Source: Nitrospirota bacterium
Lineage (GTDB): Bacteria > Nitrospirota > Thermodesulfovibrionia > Thermodesulfovibrionales > Dissulfurispiraceae
Assembly: GCA_040752355.1 (NCBI GenBank)
Contig: JBFMHE010000002.1
Span: forward strand, 1-64,000
Direction: 5' to 3'
DNA: 64,000 bases
The position numbers were made by a program, and so were the translations under genes. The notes beneath the pieces were generated by a model. That model saw only the letters and a list, made by a program, of their open reading frames with translations, searched no databases and had not been told where the DNA came from. Position 1 is the stretch's first letter, and each line of letters starts with the position of its first letter. Shown here one piece after another: positions 54,718-63,887 of the stretch.

Positions 54718-55443
54718 TTGAAGCATCTTTATTGTTCTCTCGTTCTGGTCATGGCTTTTTTAAGTGGTTTCGGTCCTGCTCACGGCAGGGAGGCCGCGCC
54801 GGGCGGAACGCATCCCGGCGGCTCTGCCGGGAAGACACTCACCGCATTCGAACAGCAAATAGTCGCTGCGGGGTTCGTTGATGTGCAGGAGATCGATCCC
54901 ACTCTCAAGGTAGAGCTGAAGTACGCCTCCGCGGACAACTTCATGGGCGTCAATGTGTACGGCGACTTCAGGAGGGCGTATCTGCGGCGTGAGGCTGCGG
55001 AGAAGCTGGCGAGAGCGAACCGCATCCTTAAGGCGCTCGACCCGGCGCTGAGCCTGCTCGTCGTGGATGCGCTCAGGCCGCGGCACGTTCAGCGGAAGAT
55101 GCGTACGCTCCTCGAAGGGACCCCCATGCGGAACTATGTGGCCGATCCCCGCTCCGGCTCCATGCATAACTACGGGTGCGCCGTCGATATCACCATCGTC
55201 GATGGGCAAGGAGAGCGCCTCGACATGGGGACGCCGATGGACCACTTCGGCATTCTCGCGCAGCCCCGGCACGAGGCCCGCTTTCTGAAGGAGGGCAGGC
55301 TCACCTCCCGGCAGATCGCCAACCGCCGCCTTCTCCGAAGAGTCATGACCGAAGCGGGCTTTCGTCCCCTTCCCATCGAGTGGTGGCATTTCGAGGCCTT
55401 TGACAAGAAGGTCATTCGCGCCACTTATACCATCATCGAATAA
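54718..55443 (+). CDS. D-alanyl-D-alanine dipeptidase, VanX/DdpX family (M15)
   Basis: About 241 residues from TTG 54718, which has aaagga 8 bases upstream and starts the signal peptide (KHLYCSLVLVMAFL). The open frame to 54652 has no site. Zinc motif SMHNYGCAVDITIVD (SxHxxGxAxD) and EWWHFE carry the His/Asp/His ligands and Glu base; LLVVDALRPRHVQ holds the conserved Arg. Members cut D-Ala-D-Ala. With a signal peptide it is probably used for peptidoglycan turnover rather than vancomycin resistance; no vanH or vanA neighbour. Confidence 0.93.
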   Translation: MKHLYCSLVLVMAFLSGFGPAHGREAAPGGTHPGGSAGKTLTAFEQQIVAAGFVDVQEIDPTLKVELKYASADNFMGVNVYGDFRRAYLRREAAEKLARANRILKALDPALSLLVVDALRPRHVQRKMRTLLEGTPMRNYVADPRSGSMHNYGCAVDITIVDGQGERLDMGTPMDHFGILAQPRHEARFLKEGRLTSRQIANRRLLRRVMTEAGFRPLPIEWWHFEAFDKKVIRATYTIIE

Positions 55444-55620
55444 TCCCTGCAGCTCGTCCAGGCGCCATGCGGTGGCCGCTCCGCCTACTTGCACGTATAT
55501 GCAATCCACTATAGACTCTTAAATAAGCAGCGGCAAGCTCTTGCCGATCAAGAGAACATACGATCCCATGTAGCGCCTGCGCATGCCCCGGGCCGGACCC
55601 GAGCCGAAAAGGAGGGGAAC

Positions 55621-56079
55621 GTGGATAAAAAAAGACATCAGAAGACAGCCGCTCCTGTTTCCGGAGAGAAGAAGATCGTCCCGGTGCTGGAGGAAGAGGT
55701 GGAGGTGCGGAAACGCGCCATAGAGACCGGGGTCACCCGGGTCACCAAGAAAGTGCATGAAAAGGAAAAAGTGATCGATGAGCTGCTCCTGCAGGAAGAG
55801 GTCGAGGTGGAGCGGGTGCCGGTTAACCGGTTTGTAGAGCAGCCGCTTCCGGTGCGGCAGGAGGACGGCGTCACCATCGTGCCTCTCCTGGAGGAGGTGG
55901 CGGTCGTCGAGAAACGGCTGCTGCTGAAGGAAGAGCTGCATATCCGGAAAAAGCCGGGGACGGTGCGCAAGCCGCAGACCGTCGTGCTTCGCAGCGAGGA
56001 GGCTGTCGTCGAGCACAGCGATCTCCGCGGACAGGGAGAGGATGAGGCGCAGTACAGCAAAGAAAGGAGGAGACCATGA
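55621..56079 (+). CDS. DUF2382-domain protein (YsnF/AvaK type)
   Basis: 152 residues from GTG 55621 (aaaaggagg 6 bases upstream). One DUF2382 unit: IVPVLEEEVEVRKRAIETG, VTRVTKKVHEKEKVIDE, LLLQEEVEVERVPVNRFV, then a second half repeating IVPLLEEVAVVEKRLLLKEE. Charged, beta-repeat rich, cytoplasmic. DUF2382 proteins are induced in stress in several bacteria. The stop overlaps the next gene (ATGA), and both share the domain. Confidence 0.9.
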   Translation: MDKKRHQKTAAPVSGEKKIVPVLEEEVEVRKRAIETGVTRVTKKVHEKEKVIDELLLQEEVEVERVPVNRFVEQPLPVRQEDGVTIVPLLEEVAVVEKRLLLKEELHIRKKPGTVRKPQTVVLRSEEAVVEHSDLRGQGEDEAQYSKERRRP

Positions 56080-57254
56080 AAACAATTGTCGGGTTGTTCA
56101 ACACGTCTCGAGAGGCTGAGGACGCGATAAATGATCTCATCAGATCAGGGTTCAAGCGCGAAGATATCAGTATGATGGCGAGCAGCGAGGAAGAAGGTAA
56201 AGGAGGAAAGAAAGGCGGCGACGGGGGCGGGACAGCGAAAGGAGCGGCGAAGGGAGCAGGAACAGGCGCCGCTGTCGGAGGTGTCGCCGGCCTTCTGGTG
56301 GGCCTTACCGGGCTCACCATCCCGGGCCTCGGGCCGATTATTGCCGCAGGTCCGCTGGCAGCAACCCTTTCGGGCATCGGCGCCGGAGCGGTTGCGGGAG
56401 GGGTCGTTGGCGGCCTCACCAAGATGGGCGTCCCGAAGGAGCATGCAGAGCATTACGCCGAAGGAGTGCGCCGCGGCGGCACGCTGGTTACCGTGCACAC
56501 GAGTGACGACGAGGCGGAACGCGCCGCCGATATCATGAACCGGCATGGCGCAGTTGATATCGACCGCCGCACCGAACAGTGGAAAGCGGGCGGATGGGCC
56601 CGCTTCGACGAGAAGGCCGCTCCCTTCACTGCCGAGGAGCGGGCCCGGGAGCGGGCTGTCCTGCCTGTTGTGGAGGAAGAGGTCAAGGTGGGCAAGAGAG
56701 AGGTCTCGAAAGGCGGCGTGCGCGTCTACAGCCGCGTAGTCGAGGCGCCGGTGGAGGAGAAGGTGACGCTTCGCGAAGAGCATGCCACGGTCGAGCGTCG
56801 GCCTACTGACCGTCCTGCCACGGCTGCTGAAAAGGAGGCGTTCAAGGAGACCTCCTTCGAGATACGGGAGACCGCGGAAGAGCCGGTCGTCTCCAAGGAG
56901 GCGCGCGTGAAAGAGGAGGTGGTGGTCGGAAAAGAGGCGACGGAACGCACCGAGACGATACGCGAGACCGCCCGCCGCACCGAGGTGGATGTGGAGGAGG
57001 AGGACTTCCAGAGCCATTTCCGCTCCTCCGCAGCAGGGAAGGGCGAGAGCTACGAGAGCTACCGGTCCGCTTACCGTTATGCGGACACGCTCTCGCAGGA
57101 CCCGCGCTACCGAGGAAAAGAGTGGTCGGAGATAGAAGGCGACGTGCGCAGGGACTGGGAGAGCCGCAATCCCGGGACCTGGTCCAAATACAAGGACGCC
57201 ATCCGCTACGGATGGGACAGGATGCACCGCCCCGTCGGCGCCGGCAGACGGTAG
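56076..57254 (+). CDS. YsnF-type stress protein with glycine-zipper and DUF2382
   Basis: 392 residues. N-terminal unit IVGLFNTSREAEDAINDLI (1-35) is the general-stress 17M-like module, then a Gly-rich zipper (about 65-125, GTAKGAAKGAGTGAAVGG), suggesting membrane association, a second alpha/beta piece (TLVTVHTSDDEAERAADIM), and a DUF2382 domain (about 185-300: LPVVEEEVKVGKREVSKGG, APVEEKVTLREEHATVERR). The C-terminal 80 residues are charged and low in complexity. Probably stress induced together with the preceding gene. Confidence 0.9.
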   Translation: MKTIVGLFNTSREAEDAINDLIRSGFKREDISMMASSEEEGKGGKKGGDGGGTAKGAAKGAGTGAAVGGVAGLLVGLTGLTIPGLGPIIAAGPLAATLSGIGAGAVAGGVVGGLTKMGVPKEHAEHYAEGVRRGGTLVTVHTSDDEAERAADIMNRHGAVDIDRRTEQWKAGGWARFDEKAAPFTAEERARERAVLPVVEEEVKVGKREVSKGGVRVYSRVVEAPVEEKVTLREEHATVERRPTDRPATAAEKEAFKETSFEIRETAEEPVVSKEARVKEEVVVGKEATERTETIRETARRTEVDVEEEDFQSHFRSSAAGKGESYESYRSAYRYADTLSQDPRYRGKEWSEIEGDVRRDWESRNPGTWSKYKDAIRYGWDRMHRPVGAGRR

Positions 57255-57257
57255 CGA

Positions 57258-57294
57258 TTCATGAAGGGCGCGGTACAGCCGCGCCCTTCATGAA
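57258..57294. terminator. Bidirectional hairpin between convergent genes
   Basis: Perfect 16-bp stem TTCATGAAGGGCGCGG / CCGCGCCCTTCATGAA with a 5-base loop. Little T-tail, but it lies exactly between the DUF2382 gene and the convergent methionine sulfoxide reductase gene. Confidence 0.8.
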
Positions 57295-57300
57295 CAGAGG

Positions 57301-58404
57301 TCATTTCTTGAAGAGCTTGAGGTACTCTCCGTAGCCCTTTTTCCCGAGGTCTTCTTTCGGAATGAAACGGAGGGCTGCCGAATTCATGCAGTACCGGAGG
57401 CCGGTGGGCTGCGGCCCGTCGTTAAAGACATGGCCGAGATGCGAGTCTCCCTGCCTGCTCCGCACCTCGGTCCTCTTCACGAAGAGCTTCCGGTCCTCTT
57501 TCTCGACCACGGCGCCGGGATCGAGCGGCTTCGTAAAGCTCGGCCAGCCTGTTCCGGAGTCATACTTGTCGAGAGAGCTGAAGAGCGGCCCGCCCGAGAC
57601 CACGTCGACGTAGATCCCCTCTCTCTTGTTATCCCAGTACTCGTTCTTGAAGGCCGGTTCCGTGCCCTCCTCCTGGGTCACCTTATACTGCAGAGGCGTC
57701 AGCCTCTTTTTGAGCTCTTCCTTTGACGGTTTCACGAAGGTCCTCCCTTCCTCTCCCGGATTCTTCCCGGCAACGGCGGCTACCGGTCCGGTCGAATCCT
57801 TTTCCGCGCCCCAGACTTTTTTCAGGAACTGGTCCCGGCCGGAGTTGAAACGATAGAATTTGTACTTGATCGAATGTTCCTTATAATAATTTTGATGATA
57901 CTCTTCTGCAGGAAAGAACTTCCCGGCAGGGAGTATCCCGGTGACGATCGGTTTCTTGAAGCGGCCCGACTGCTGCAGCGCTTTCTTCGATCTCTCGGCG
58001 AGCGCCTTCTGTTCCGGCGTATGATAGAAGATCGCGGACCGGTACTGTTTTCCCCGGTCCACGAATTGCCCGTCCGGATCGGTGGGATCGATCTGCCGCC
58101 AGAAGACATTCAGGAGCGTCTCGTACGAGATCACCGCGGGATCGTACCGCACCTGCACTGCTTCGACATGGCCGGTCTTCCCTGCGGAGACCTCTTCGTA
58201 GGTCGGGTTCTCCTCTTTGCCGCCCGTGTATCCCGAAACCACCTCCTTCACCCCTTCGAGCTTTTCGAAGGGAGGCTCCATGCACCAGAAGCAGCCGCCG
58301 GCAAAGGTCGCCGTAGCGGGCTGTGCGGCGTTCGGGACCGCAGCGAGGATCAGAATCATTCCCGCGAGGCCCAGCAGGATTATCACTCTCGAGCGCGATA
58401 TCAT
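57301..58404 (-). CDS. msrAB: Exported MsrA-MsrB fusion, methionine sulfoxide reductase
   Basis: 367 residues. Signal peptide or anchor about 6-30. MsrA domain first, with the catalytic motif GCFWC (Cys38 or so), [15 protein letters not shown] and [11 protein letters not shown]-like [12 protein letters not shown]. Then MsrB from about 210: [34 protein letters not shown] and catalytic Cys in [12 protein letters not shown]. The zinc CxxC pairs of many MsrB are missing, so it is the zinc-free form. It repairs both S- and R-methionine sulfoxide, here probably in the envelope. Confidence 0.95.
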   Translation of the reverse strand: MISRSRVIILLGLAGMILILAAVPNAAQPATATFAGGCFWCMEPPFEKLEGVKEVVSGYTGGKEENPTYEEVSAGKTGHVEAVQVRYDPAVISYETLLNVFWRQIDPTDPDGQFVDRGKQYRSAIFYHTPEQKALAERSKKALQQSGRFKKPIVTGILPAGKFFPAEEYHQNYYKEHSIKYKFYRFNSGRDQFLKKVWGAEKDSTGPVAAVAGKNPGEEGRTFVKPSKEELKKRLTPLQYKVTQEEGTEPAFKNEYWDNKREGIYVDVVSGGPLFSSLDKYDSGTGWPSFTKPLDPGAVVEKEDRKLFVKRTEVRSRQGDSHLGHVFNDGPQPTGLRYCMNSAALRFIPKEDLGKKGYGEYLKLFKK

Positions 58405-58591
58405 GGGCTCCTCCTCTCTTCATTGGCTATAGTTTTATCATACCGCAAAATCGCAGGTGCTGCCGGAAGCCTTCTTGACAACCCGCTCGTGCGGTGCTAG
58501 AAAGAGGGTAGGGAGGCCTCGCCGTTTATCGATACCGCGGGGGCGAGCGCAATCCTCAGTACCGCAGCACGCGTACTACAGGAGGTAGAGC

Positions 58592-59470
58592 ATGAATACC
58601 CTGGTCATCGGCTGCACCGGGACGGTCGGCAGCAGTGTTACGAGAAAGCTTCTCGAAGCGGGCGAGGAGGTGCGATGCTTTTCCCGCTCGCCGGCGCATC
58701 TGGGCAGTCTCCCGCCGGAGGTCGACGGGTATCTCGGAGACCTCAACGAACCCTCGACGCTCCCTTACGCGTTCGACGACATGGAGGCGCTGTTCCTGCT
58801 GCTCCCCGTCGGCCCGCACGAGACCGCGCAAGGCCTTGCGGCGGTGAACGAAGCCAGGAATGCGGATATAGGGAAGATCGTCTACATGTCGGTCCATATG
58901 CCCCCCGGTTCGACCCACATCCCTCACTTCAAAAGCAAGCTGCCTGTCGAAGAGGCGGTGAAGAGCTCGGGAATCCCTTATACCATCCTGCGGCCCAACA
59001 ACTTTTTCCAGAACGACCTGGCTTTCAAGGACGCGATTTTGAGGAACCGCGTCTACCCGCAGCCCATCGGTTCGGTCGGCGTCAGCAGGGTGGATGTGCG
59101 GGACATAGCGACTGCTGCGGTCAATGCCCTCCTTCTGCCGGGGCACGACGGCATGGAATACCCGCTGCACGGTCCCGATGCGCTCACCGGGGAGGAGGTG
59201 GCGCGGAGCTATAGCCGCCACCTGGAACAGGAGATCCGTTACGACGGCGACCTCGACCTCTGGGCCGATACCGCGCGCCGGATGCTTCCGGCGTGGATGG
59301 TGGACGATCTCGTCATTATGTACCGGTATTTCCAGGAGCACGGCTTCGCTGCCTCTCCGGACGAGCTCGTCTTCGAACGGAAGATACTACGCGATGCGCC
59401 CCGCTCCTTCGACCGCTTTGTCGAAGAGGTGACGGCGTCGTGGAAGCGTGAGATGGCGGTCAGCCTTTAG
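58592..59470 (+). CDS. NmrA-like NAD(P)-binding protein
   Basis: 292 residues, aggagg before ATG. Nucleotide loop GCTGTVGSSV (8-17) and basic CFSRSP after strand 2, favouring NADP. Atypical SDR pattern LFLLLPVGPHETAQG, IVYMSVHMPP, and YTILRPNNFFQN. NmrA-like proteins are redox sensors or quinone/nitroreductase relatives; exact role unknown. No operon partner on the plus strand. Confidence 0.88.
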   Translation: MNTLVIGCTGTVGSSVTRKLLEAGEEVRCFSRSPAHLGSLPPEVDGYLGDLNEPSTLPYAFDDMEALFLLLPVGPHETAQGLAAVNEARNADIGKIVYMSVHMPPGSTHIPHFKSKLPVEEAVKSSGIPYTILRPNNFFQNDLAFKDAILRNRVYPQPIGSVGVSRVDVRDIATAAVNALLLPGHDGMEYPLHGPDALTGEEVARSYSRHLEQEIRYDGDLDLWADTARRMLPAWMVDDLVIMYRYFQEHGFAASPDELVFERKILRDAPRSFDRFVEEVTASWKREMAVSL

Positions 59471-59478
59471 AACTTCTC

Positions 59479-61920
59479 TTATCGCTCCTCCTCTGCCAGG
59501 GCTTCCTCCCTGCATCCGCCTGCGATTTCTTCCATCGAGAGGACATCGTCCGCCAGGGCGACCACCTCGGGCGTATGGGAGATGAAGAATTCCCGCTCGT
59601 AGCCGCCGAGCTCGAGCACCCTCCTTTTTATGCGGATGAAGTCCTTCTTTTTCTCCGCATCGAGGCCGCCGTCTTCCTCATCGGTGAAGAGCGTACCGTA
59701 GGGGATGCCGCTCCTCCGCGCGTTGAAGATGCAGAGGGCGTTCTTCACCGCCGACTCGATCAGGATCTTCTCTCCCCCGGACATGGACTTGAGCGATTTC
59801 TGCTCGTTCCGTTCCGCATCGAAGACGACGATGTCGAAGATCTCCTTGGTCCCCGCGCCTTTCGCTCTTTCTCCCTGCGTATCGATTCTTACCGAGAACC
59901 GGCCCCCGAAGCAGGTATGGATGAGGTCGTTCGTAATGCCGGCGACGCTGGGGCCCGCATCGTCGATCTCGAGCGCGATCAGCCCGTCGTTGCCGAGAGC
60001 CTTCTCCAGGAAGGCCCATTCTGCGCTCTCGCTGCTCACGGTCTCGATCTCGGTATCGATCGCGGCGAGGCGCTCCGCAGCCGCAGCAGCCTTCCTGAGC
60101 TCTTCTTTGACTTTGCCCTTCTTCTCGAAGAGCTGCATCTGCTCCCGCCGGAGATCGGCAAGCGCCTTGGCGGCAGCGGCGCTCCGGCGCTGCGCCTCTT
60201 TCAGCGTCTCGTCGAGGCCCTGCGCCCCGCCCAGAGAGGCGAGCGCCTTTTTCAGCGACTCCCGCTCCCGCTCGACGAGGGCGATCTCCCTATGAAGATC
60301 TCTCAGGGTCCTGTTGCCCTCCTCGATGAGCTCCTCCCGGTCTTGTTCGAGCAGCGGAAGCGCTCTCTCTGCCGCCGCTGCCTCGGGGAGATCCTTCGCC
60401 CTCTCCCTGAGGAACTTCAGGGTATCCTCGAGCGTCGCCAGGGCGGCCTTCGTCTCCTCTCTTCCCGAGCGGCACCGCCGCGCCTCTGCCTCGATCTCCT
60501 CTTTCCGGGCGATCCTCTCTTCCAGAGCTCTTAGCTGCTCTTCCAGTGCCGATTCCCCAGCATCCTTCTCCTCGAGCTCTTTGAGGCGGCTGTGGAGCGA
60601 CGGCAGCCTTCTGCTCTCCTCTGCCGCGGTTTTTGCCAGCGGACAGACGAGCACGAGTCTTCCTTCCGGCGATGCTATCCGGCCGGGATCAGGTTCGGCA
60701 TTCCGGCAGGGAGCTGCCTTGAGCTGCTCTGCCGACTTCTCGGCATGGGCTATCTGCTGCAGCACTACCTCCCTTGCATGAGTGCGTTTGAGGCGACGGC
60801 CGTCGAGCTTCCTGGCGAGCTCGTTCATTCTCGTTTCGGTACGCGCTCGTTCGGTCATTTGTGCTGTGCAGGCGAGATAGCGTGCATCGAAGTCTTCTCC
60901 TTCGGCCTTGAGCGCCTCGATGGCCGTAAGCGTGGAGGCTTCTTTCTCCGCGGCATCACGAAGCGACGGGGCCGTTGCCGCGAGCCTTCGTGCCGTTTTG
61001 AGCTGTTCCGCCAACGCCCGGTGTTTGGCATGGTAGAACTGCCGTTTTCCCTGCAGCTGTCCGGCGAGCTCTCCGGCACGCTCGTCCTCTTCGGCGAGAT
61101 TCTTCTCGAGCCGCCCCTTGTTCTTTTCGTGATCGCGCTGCAGGAGTATCTTGACCTCCGCATCCCTGATCTTCTCCTGGATTGCGGCATACTCTTCTTC
61201 AGCGGCACTGAGGGACCGCGCGATGCCGGCGAGCTTCTCTTCGATCTCGAGCCGGAGGGCCCTCTTGCGGACTGCTGCGGCTCCCTCCTCTTCGAGCCTC
61301 CGGCGCTCCTGCCGGAGCTGTTTCAGGGCCTCGACGAGCTCGTCCTTGTGCTTCCGCGCGCGCTCCGCCTTTTTCTTGAGGTCCTCCACGTCGAGCAGCT
61401 CGGAGAATATCTCCTTCATCTCTCCCTTGGTATAGCCGCTCAACTCCCGGGCCCGCTGCCGCCGGAAGACGTAGGTGAAGAAGCCCCGGGGAGTGCCGAG
61501 GAGCTCGTGGACCGCGTGGTCGTAGTCGTCGAGCCTGCCGTCGTGCGTATTCCCGTGGACGACCCATTCGTCCCCCTCCGCGCGATACAGGTAAGCCTGC
61601 TGCGTTCTCCTCTCCGCATCGATATGCACCAGGCTCCTGAAGGTATGCTCAGCGACGGTGAACTCCAGCTCCTTGCAGGCGTCGCGGCCGTAGGTCTCGG
61701 CATAGAAGCTGAAGGACCCCTCGGAGTACTCTCCTGCCCGGTAGGGCATGATCCGGTAGGGATGAAGATTGTCGAGGAGCGTCGTCTTTCCGCTCCCGAT
61801 AGGGCCGGTGATCGCTACCAGCCCTCCCGGCAGGCGTGAGAGGTCGATCGTCACCTCGTCCGCTCCCCACGCCGACCGTATTCCTTTGAATTTCTTGAGG
61901 CGCAGCTTCAACGGTATCAT
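59479..61920 (-). CDS. SbcC/Rad50-like ATPase, shortened coiled coil
   Basis: 813 residues, shorter than SbcC (about 1050). N-terminal Walker A GPIGSGKTT (39-47) with LKKFKGI before it, then long coiled coils (about 180-370 and 430-640). Signature KSMSGGEK near residue 715 and Walker B GTLFTDEEDGGLD. The zinc hook CPxC is not canonical: at the coil apex I see APCRNAEPD and, 25 residues on, LVCPLAKTA, i.e. two single Cys. The partner nuclease gene is directly upstream (12 bases between). Together they form an Mre11-Rad50-like DNA end-processing complex. Confidence 0.88.
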   Translation of the reverse strand: MIPLKLRLKKFKGIRSAWGADEVTIDLSRLPGGLVAITGPIGSGKTTLLDNLHPYRIMPYRAGEYSEGSFSFYAETYGRDACKELEFTVAEHTFRSLVHIDAERRTQQAYLYRAEGDEWVVHGNTHDGRLDDYDHAVHELLGTPRGFFTYVFRRQRARELSGYTKGEMKEIFSELLDVEDLKKKAERARKHKDELVEALKQLRQERRRLEEEGAAAVRKRALRLEIEEKLAGIARSLSAAEEEYAAIQEKIRDAEVKILLQRDHEKNKGRLEKNLAEEDERAGELAGQLQGKRQFYHAKHRALAEQLKTARRLAATAPSLRDAAEKEASTLTAIEALKAEGEDFDARYLACTAQMTERARTETRMNELARKLDGRRLKRTHAREVVLQQIAHAEKSAEQLKAAPCRNAEPDPGRIASPEGRLVLVCPLAKTAAEESRRLPSLHSRLKELEEKDAGESALEEQLRALEERIARKEEIEAEARRCRSGREETKAALATLEDTLKFLRERAKDLPEAAAAERALPLLEQDREELIEEGNRTLRDLHREIALVERERESLKKALASLGGAQGLDETLKEAQRRSAAAAKALADLRREQMQLFEKKGKVKEELRKAAAAAERLAAIDTEIETVSSESAEWAFLEKALGNDGLIALEIDDAGPSVAGITNDLIHTCFGGRFSVRIDTQGERAKGAGTKEIFDIVVFDAERNEQKSLKSMSGGEKILIESAVKNALCIFNARRSGIPYGTLFTDEEDGGLDAEKKKDFIRIKRRVLELGGYEREFFISHTPEVVALADDVLSMEEIAGGCREEALAEEER

Positions 61921-61932
61921 TTCTTTTCCCTT

Positions 61933-63777
61933 CTATGAGACATCCGTTCGCCTGCCCTGCGGCGATGCAGCGGCAAGCGGCTCATCACGTTCATTACAGG
62001 TCCTTGGGGCTGTCTGTGCCGCCCGGTCGGGCTCGACAAGGTCGGCGGCAGCTTCTCTCCCATCGTGGTCCAGCGCCGCCAGCTTCGAGAGTATCCCCTC
62101 GGTGAGAGCGAGACCGTTCAGCTCGGCGTACTTCACCAGCTTCTCTTCGATGGTGCGCGCCTGCGATATGCCCGCGGCGCGGACGCGCTGCTGGGGGATG
62201 ACGGTCCTCTCGAACTTCACCTCGGCGGCTCCTCTTCTCTTGAGCGCCTGCTCGATCGCCTGCTCGTCGACAGAAGCGAGCTCCTCCTGCCGCACCCGGT
62301 ACGTGATGCGCACGAGGCCGCCCGGCGGAATATCGGGAATCCCCTGGAGGAGCGAGAGATCGGGACTCTCATCGAAGGAGAAGGTCAGACGGGGTCTCGT
62401 CGGGATCACGACGAACCGCGAGACGAGGCCGTCGGGAGAGAACTCGTGCATCCAGAAGCCCTTCTCCTCCTCCTCGCCGTAGTCGAGCCGGGATATCGAT
62501 CCCGAATAGAAGAGGTTGTCCCGGAACTGCATCTTATGAACGTGGCCGAGGAGCATGAGATCTGCGCCGGTGCGCTGGAGGTCCTCGATGCCGAGCTCGA
62601 TGGTCCTGCCGGTCAGCTGCTGTCCCGAGCTCAGCACCGAGCCCCTCACCATCAGGTGCCCTGCAAGCAGAACCGGTATCCCTGCGGTCCGCGCCGCTGA
62701 CGAGAGGTCGCCCCACAGGGCGAAGATGTCCTTCAGGAGATCGACGGTATTCGCTCTGCCCTGCTTTCCGCTCTCTGCTCCGCTTCCGGATCGGGCGCCG
62801 GAGAAGAGGTCGGCCTTGCCGACCGGGGGAATGGCGTAAATGAGCGCATCGAGCGTCTCGATCTCTTCTATGCCGGTGAAGCTCCCTGCGCGGAACCCGA
62901 CATAACCGACGCGGTCCATAGCGCATATGGGATGGCGCGCCCCGATATGGGAGAGGACCTCGATCGTATACCCGTCGTGGGCGACGGTGCCCTGGAGGAC
63001 CAGGACCGGCGCTATATCGGCAAGGGCCTTCACGAAGGAGACCGCTTTGCGGAAGGCGCGGGTATCGTAGAACTGCCGTTCGTCGAGAAGATCGCCGGCA
63101 GAGATGATAAGGTGCGGTCTCAGGTGGCGGGACGTCTTGACGATGAAGGACGCGCTCTTTCTGATATCCTCGAGGTCTTTGTCCCGGAAGTGTTGGTCGG
63201 CTACATGGAGCACCCTGAGCTTTCGCGCGCCTCCCTTGTAGGCGAGGGAGGGGACCACGTGTCCCCTGGCGACCAACCCCCCGGCCTCGGGGGAAGGGCA
63301 GGCGTTGATGCTGTATCCCATCGAGATGATGAGCCCCTCTGCCTGCGGCTTTATCTCTTCGGGCAGGTCATGGTAATACTCGATCAGGGTGTCTACCTTG
63401 TCGTGGGTGTTCTCTATATCTTTCATGAACGCCGACCAGAAGGATACCGATTCCCTGGTATTCCCTGCCGGAGGCCGGGAGAATTCCTTGACGAGCCCGG
63501 ACCACGAGAGCCGCTGCCGGCGGGCCTTGAGCCGTTCGAACCCCGCCTCTCCTCCCACGGCCTCGTAGACCCTGTAGACCTGCGAGAGGAAGTCGGGGGG
63601 GACGGGACATCCCTTCTTGGCGAGTGCTATGGCGATACCGGGGAGCTTCTCCTCTCCTCCGCCCTGGTAGCGCGCATGGAGAATCCTGCCCAGCCGGATA
63701 TTCAGCTGGGCCACTTCCGTAATGCCTTCGGACCGCTCCTTCAGGAGCTTTGCGAGGCTGTCGAGAAAGTCGGACAT
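61933..63777 (-). CDS. SbcD/Mre11-like phosphoesterase with extra N-terminal domain
   Basis: 614 residues, against about 400 for SbcD. Residues 1-185 form an unassigned mostly helical domain (EVAQLNIRLGRILHARYQGG, PVPPDFLSQVYRVYEAVGG) that resembles DUF1016/DUF3102-like leaders only loosely. The nuclease core starts at 186: VADQH (Asp194, His196), GDLLD (228-232), where GNHD should be reads GTVAHD (263-268), then LAGHLM and LLGHVHK. The metal-binding set is complete apart from the altered GNHD. The C-terminal 90 residues are a linker-like tail. First visible gene of the SbcC unit. Confidence 0.88.
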   Translation of the reverse strand: MSDFLDSLAKLLKERSEGITEVAQLNIRLGRILHARYQGGGEEKLPGIAIALAKKGCPVPPDFLSQVYRVYEAVGGEAGFERLKARRQRLSWSGLVKEFSRPPAGNTRESVSFWSAFMKDIENTHDKVDTLIEYYHDLPEEIKPQAEGLIISMGYSINACPSPEAGGLVARGHVVPSLAYKGGARKLRVLHVADQHFRDKDLEDIRKSASFIVKTSRHLRPHLIISAGDLLDERQFYDTRAFRKAVSFVKALADIAPVLVLQGTVAHDGYTIEVLSHIGARHPICAMDRVGYVGFRAGSFTGIEEIETLDALIYAIPPVGKADLFSGARSGSGAESGKQGRANTVDLLKDIFALWGDLSSAARTAGIPVLLAGHLMVRGSVLSSGQQLTGRTIELGIEDLQRTGADLMLLGHVHKMQFRDNLFYSGSISRLDYGEEEEKGFWMHEFSPDGLVSRFVVIPTRPRLTFSFDESPDLSLLQGIPDIPPGGLVRITYRVRQEELASVDEQAIEQALKRRGAAEVKFERTVIPQQRVRAAGISQARTIEEKLVKYAELNGLALTEGILSKLAALDHDGREAAADLVEPDRAAQTAPRTCNERDEPLAAASPQGRRTDVS

Positions 63778-63887
63778 ACTGTCTCCTCTCTGCGTTCGGC
63801 ATGGTTATCGCATCGGGCGGACGGCATTACACCGTCCGCCCGATGCGCAACGTCCACTCGGGATCTATGCAGCGCTCCGCCGACCGC

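Noticed and set aside
55621-57254. Charged repeats considered as a phage tail or surface adhesin
   Set aside because: The pattern is that of DUF2382; there is no signal peptide or phage neighbour.
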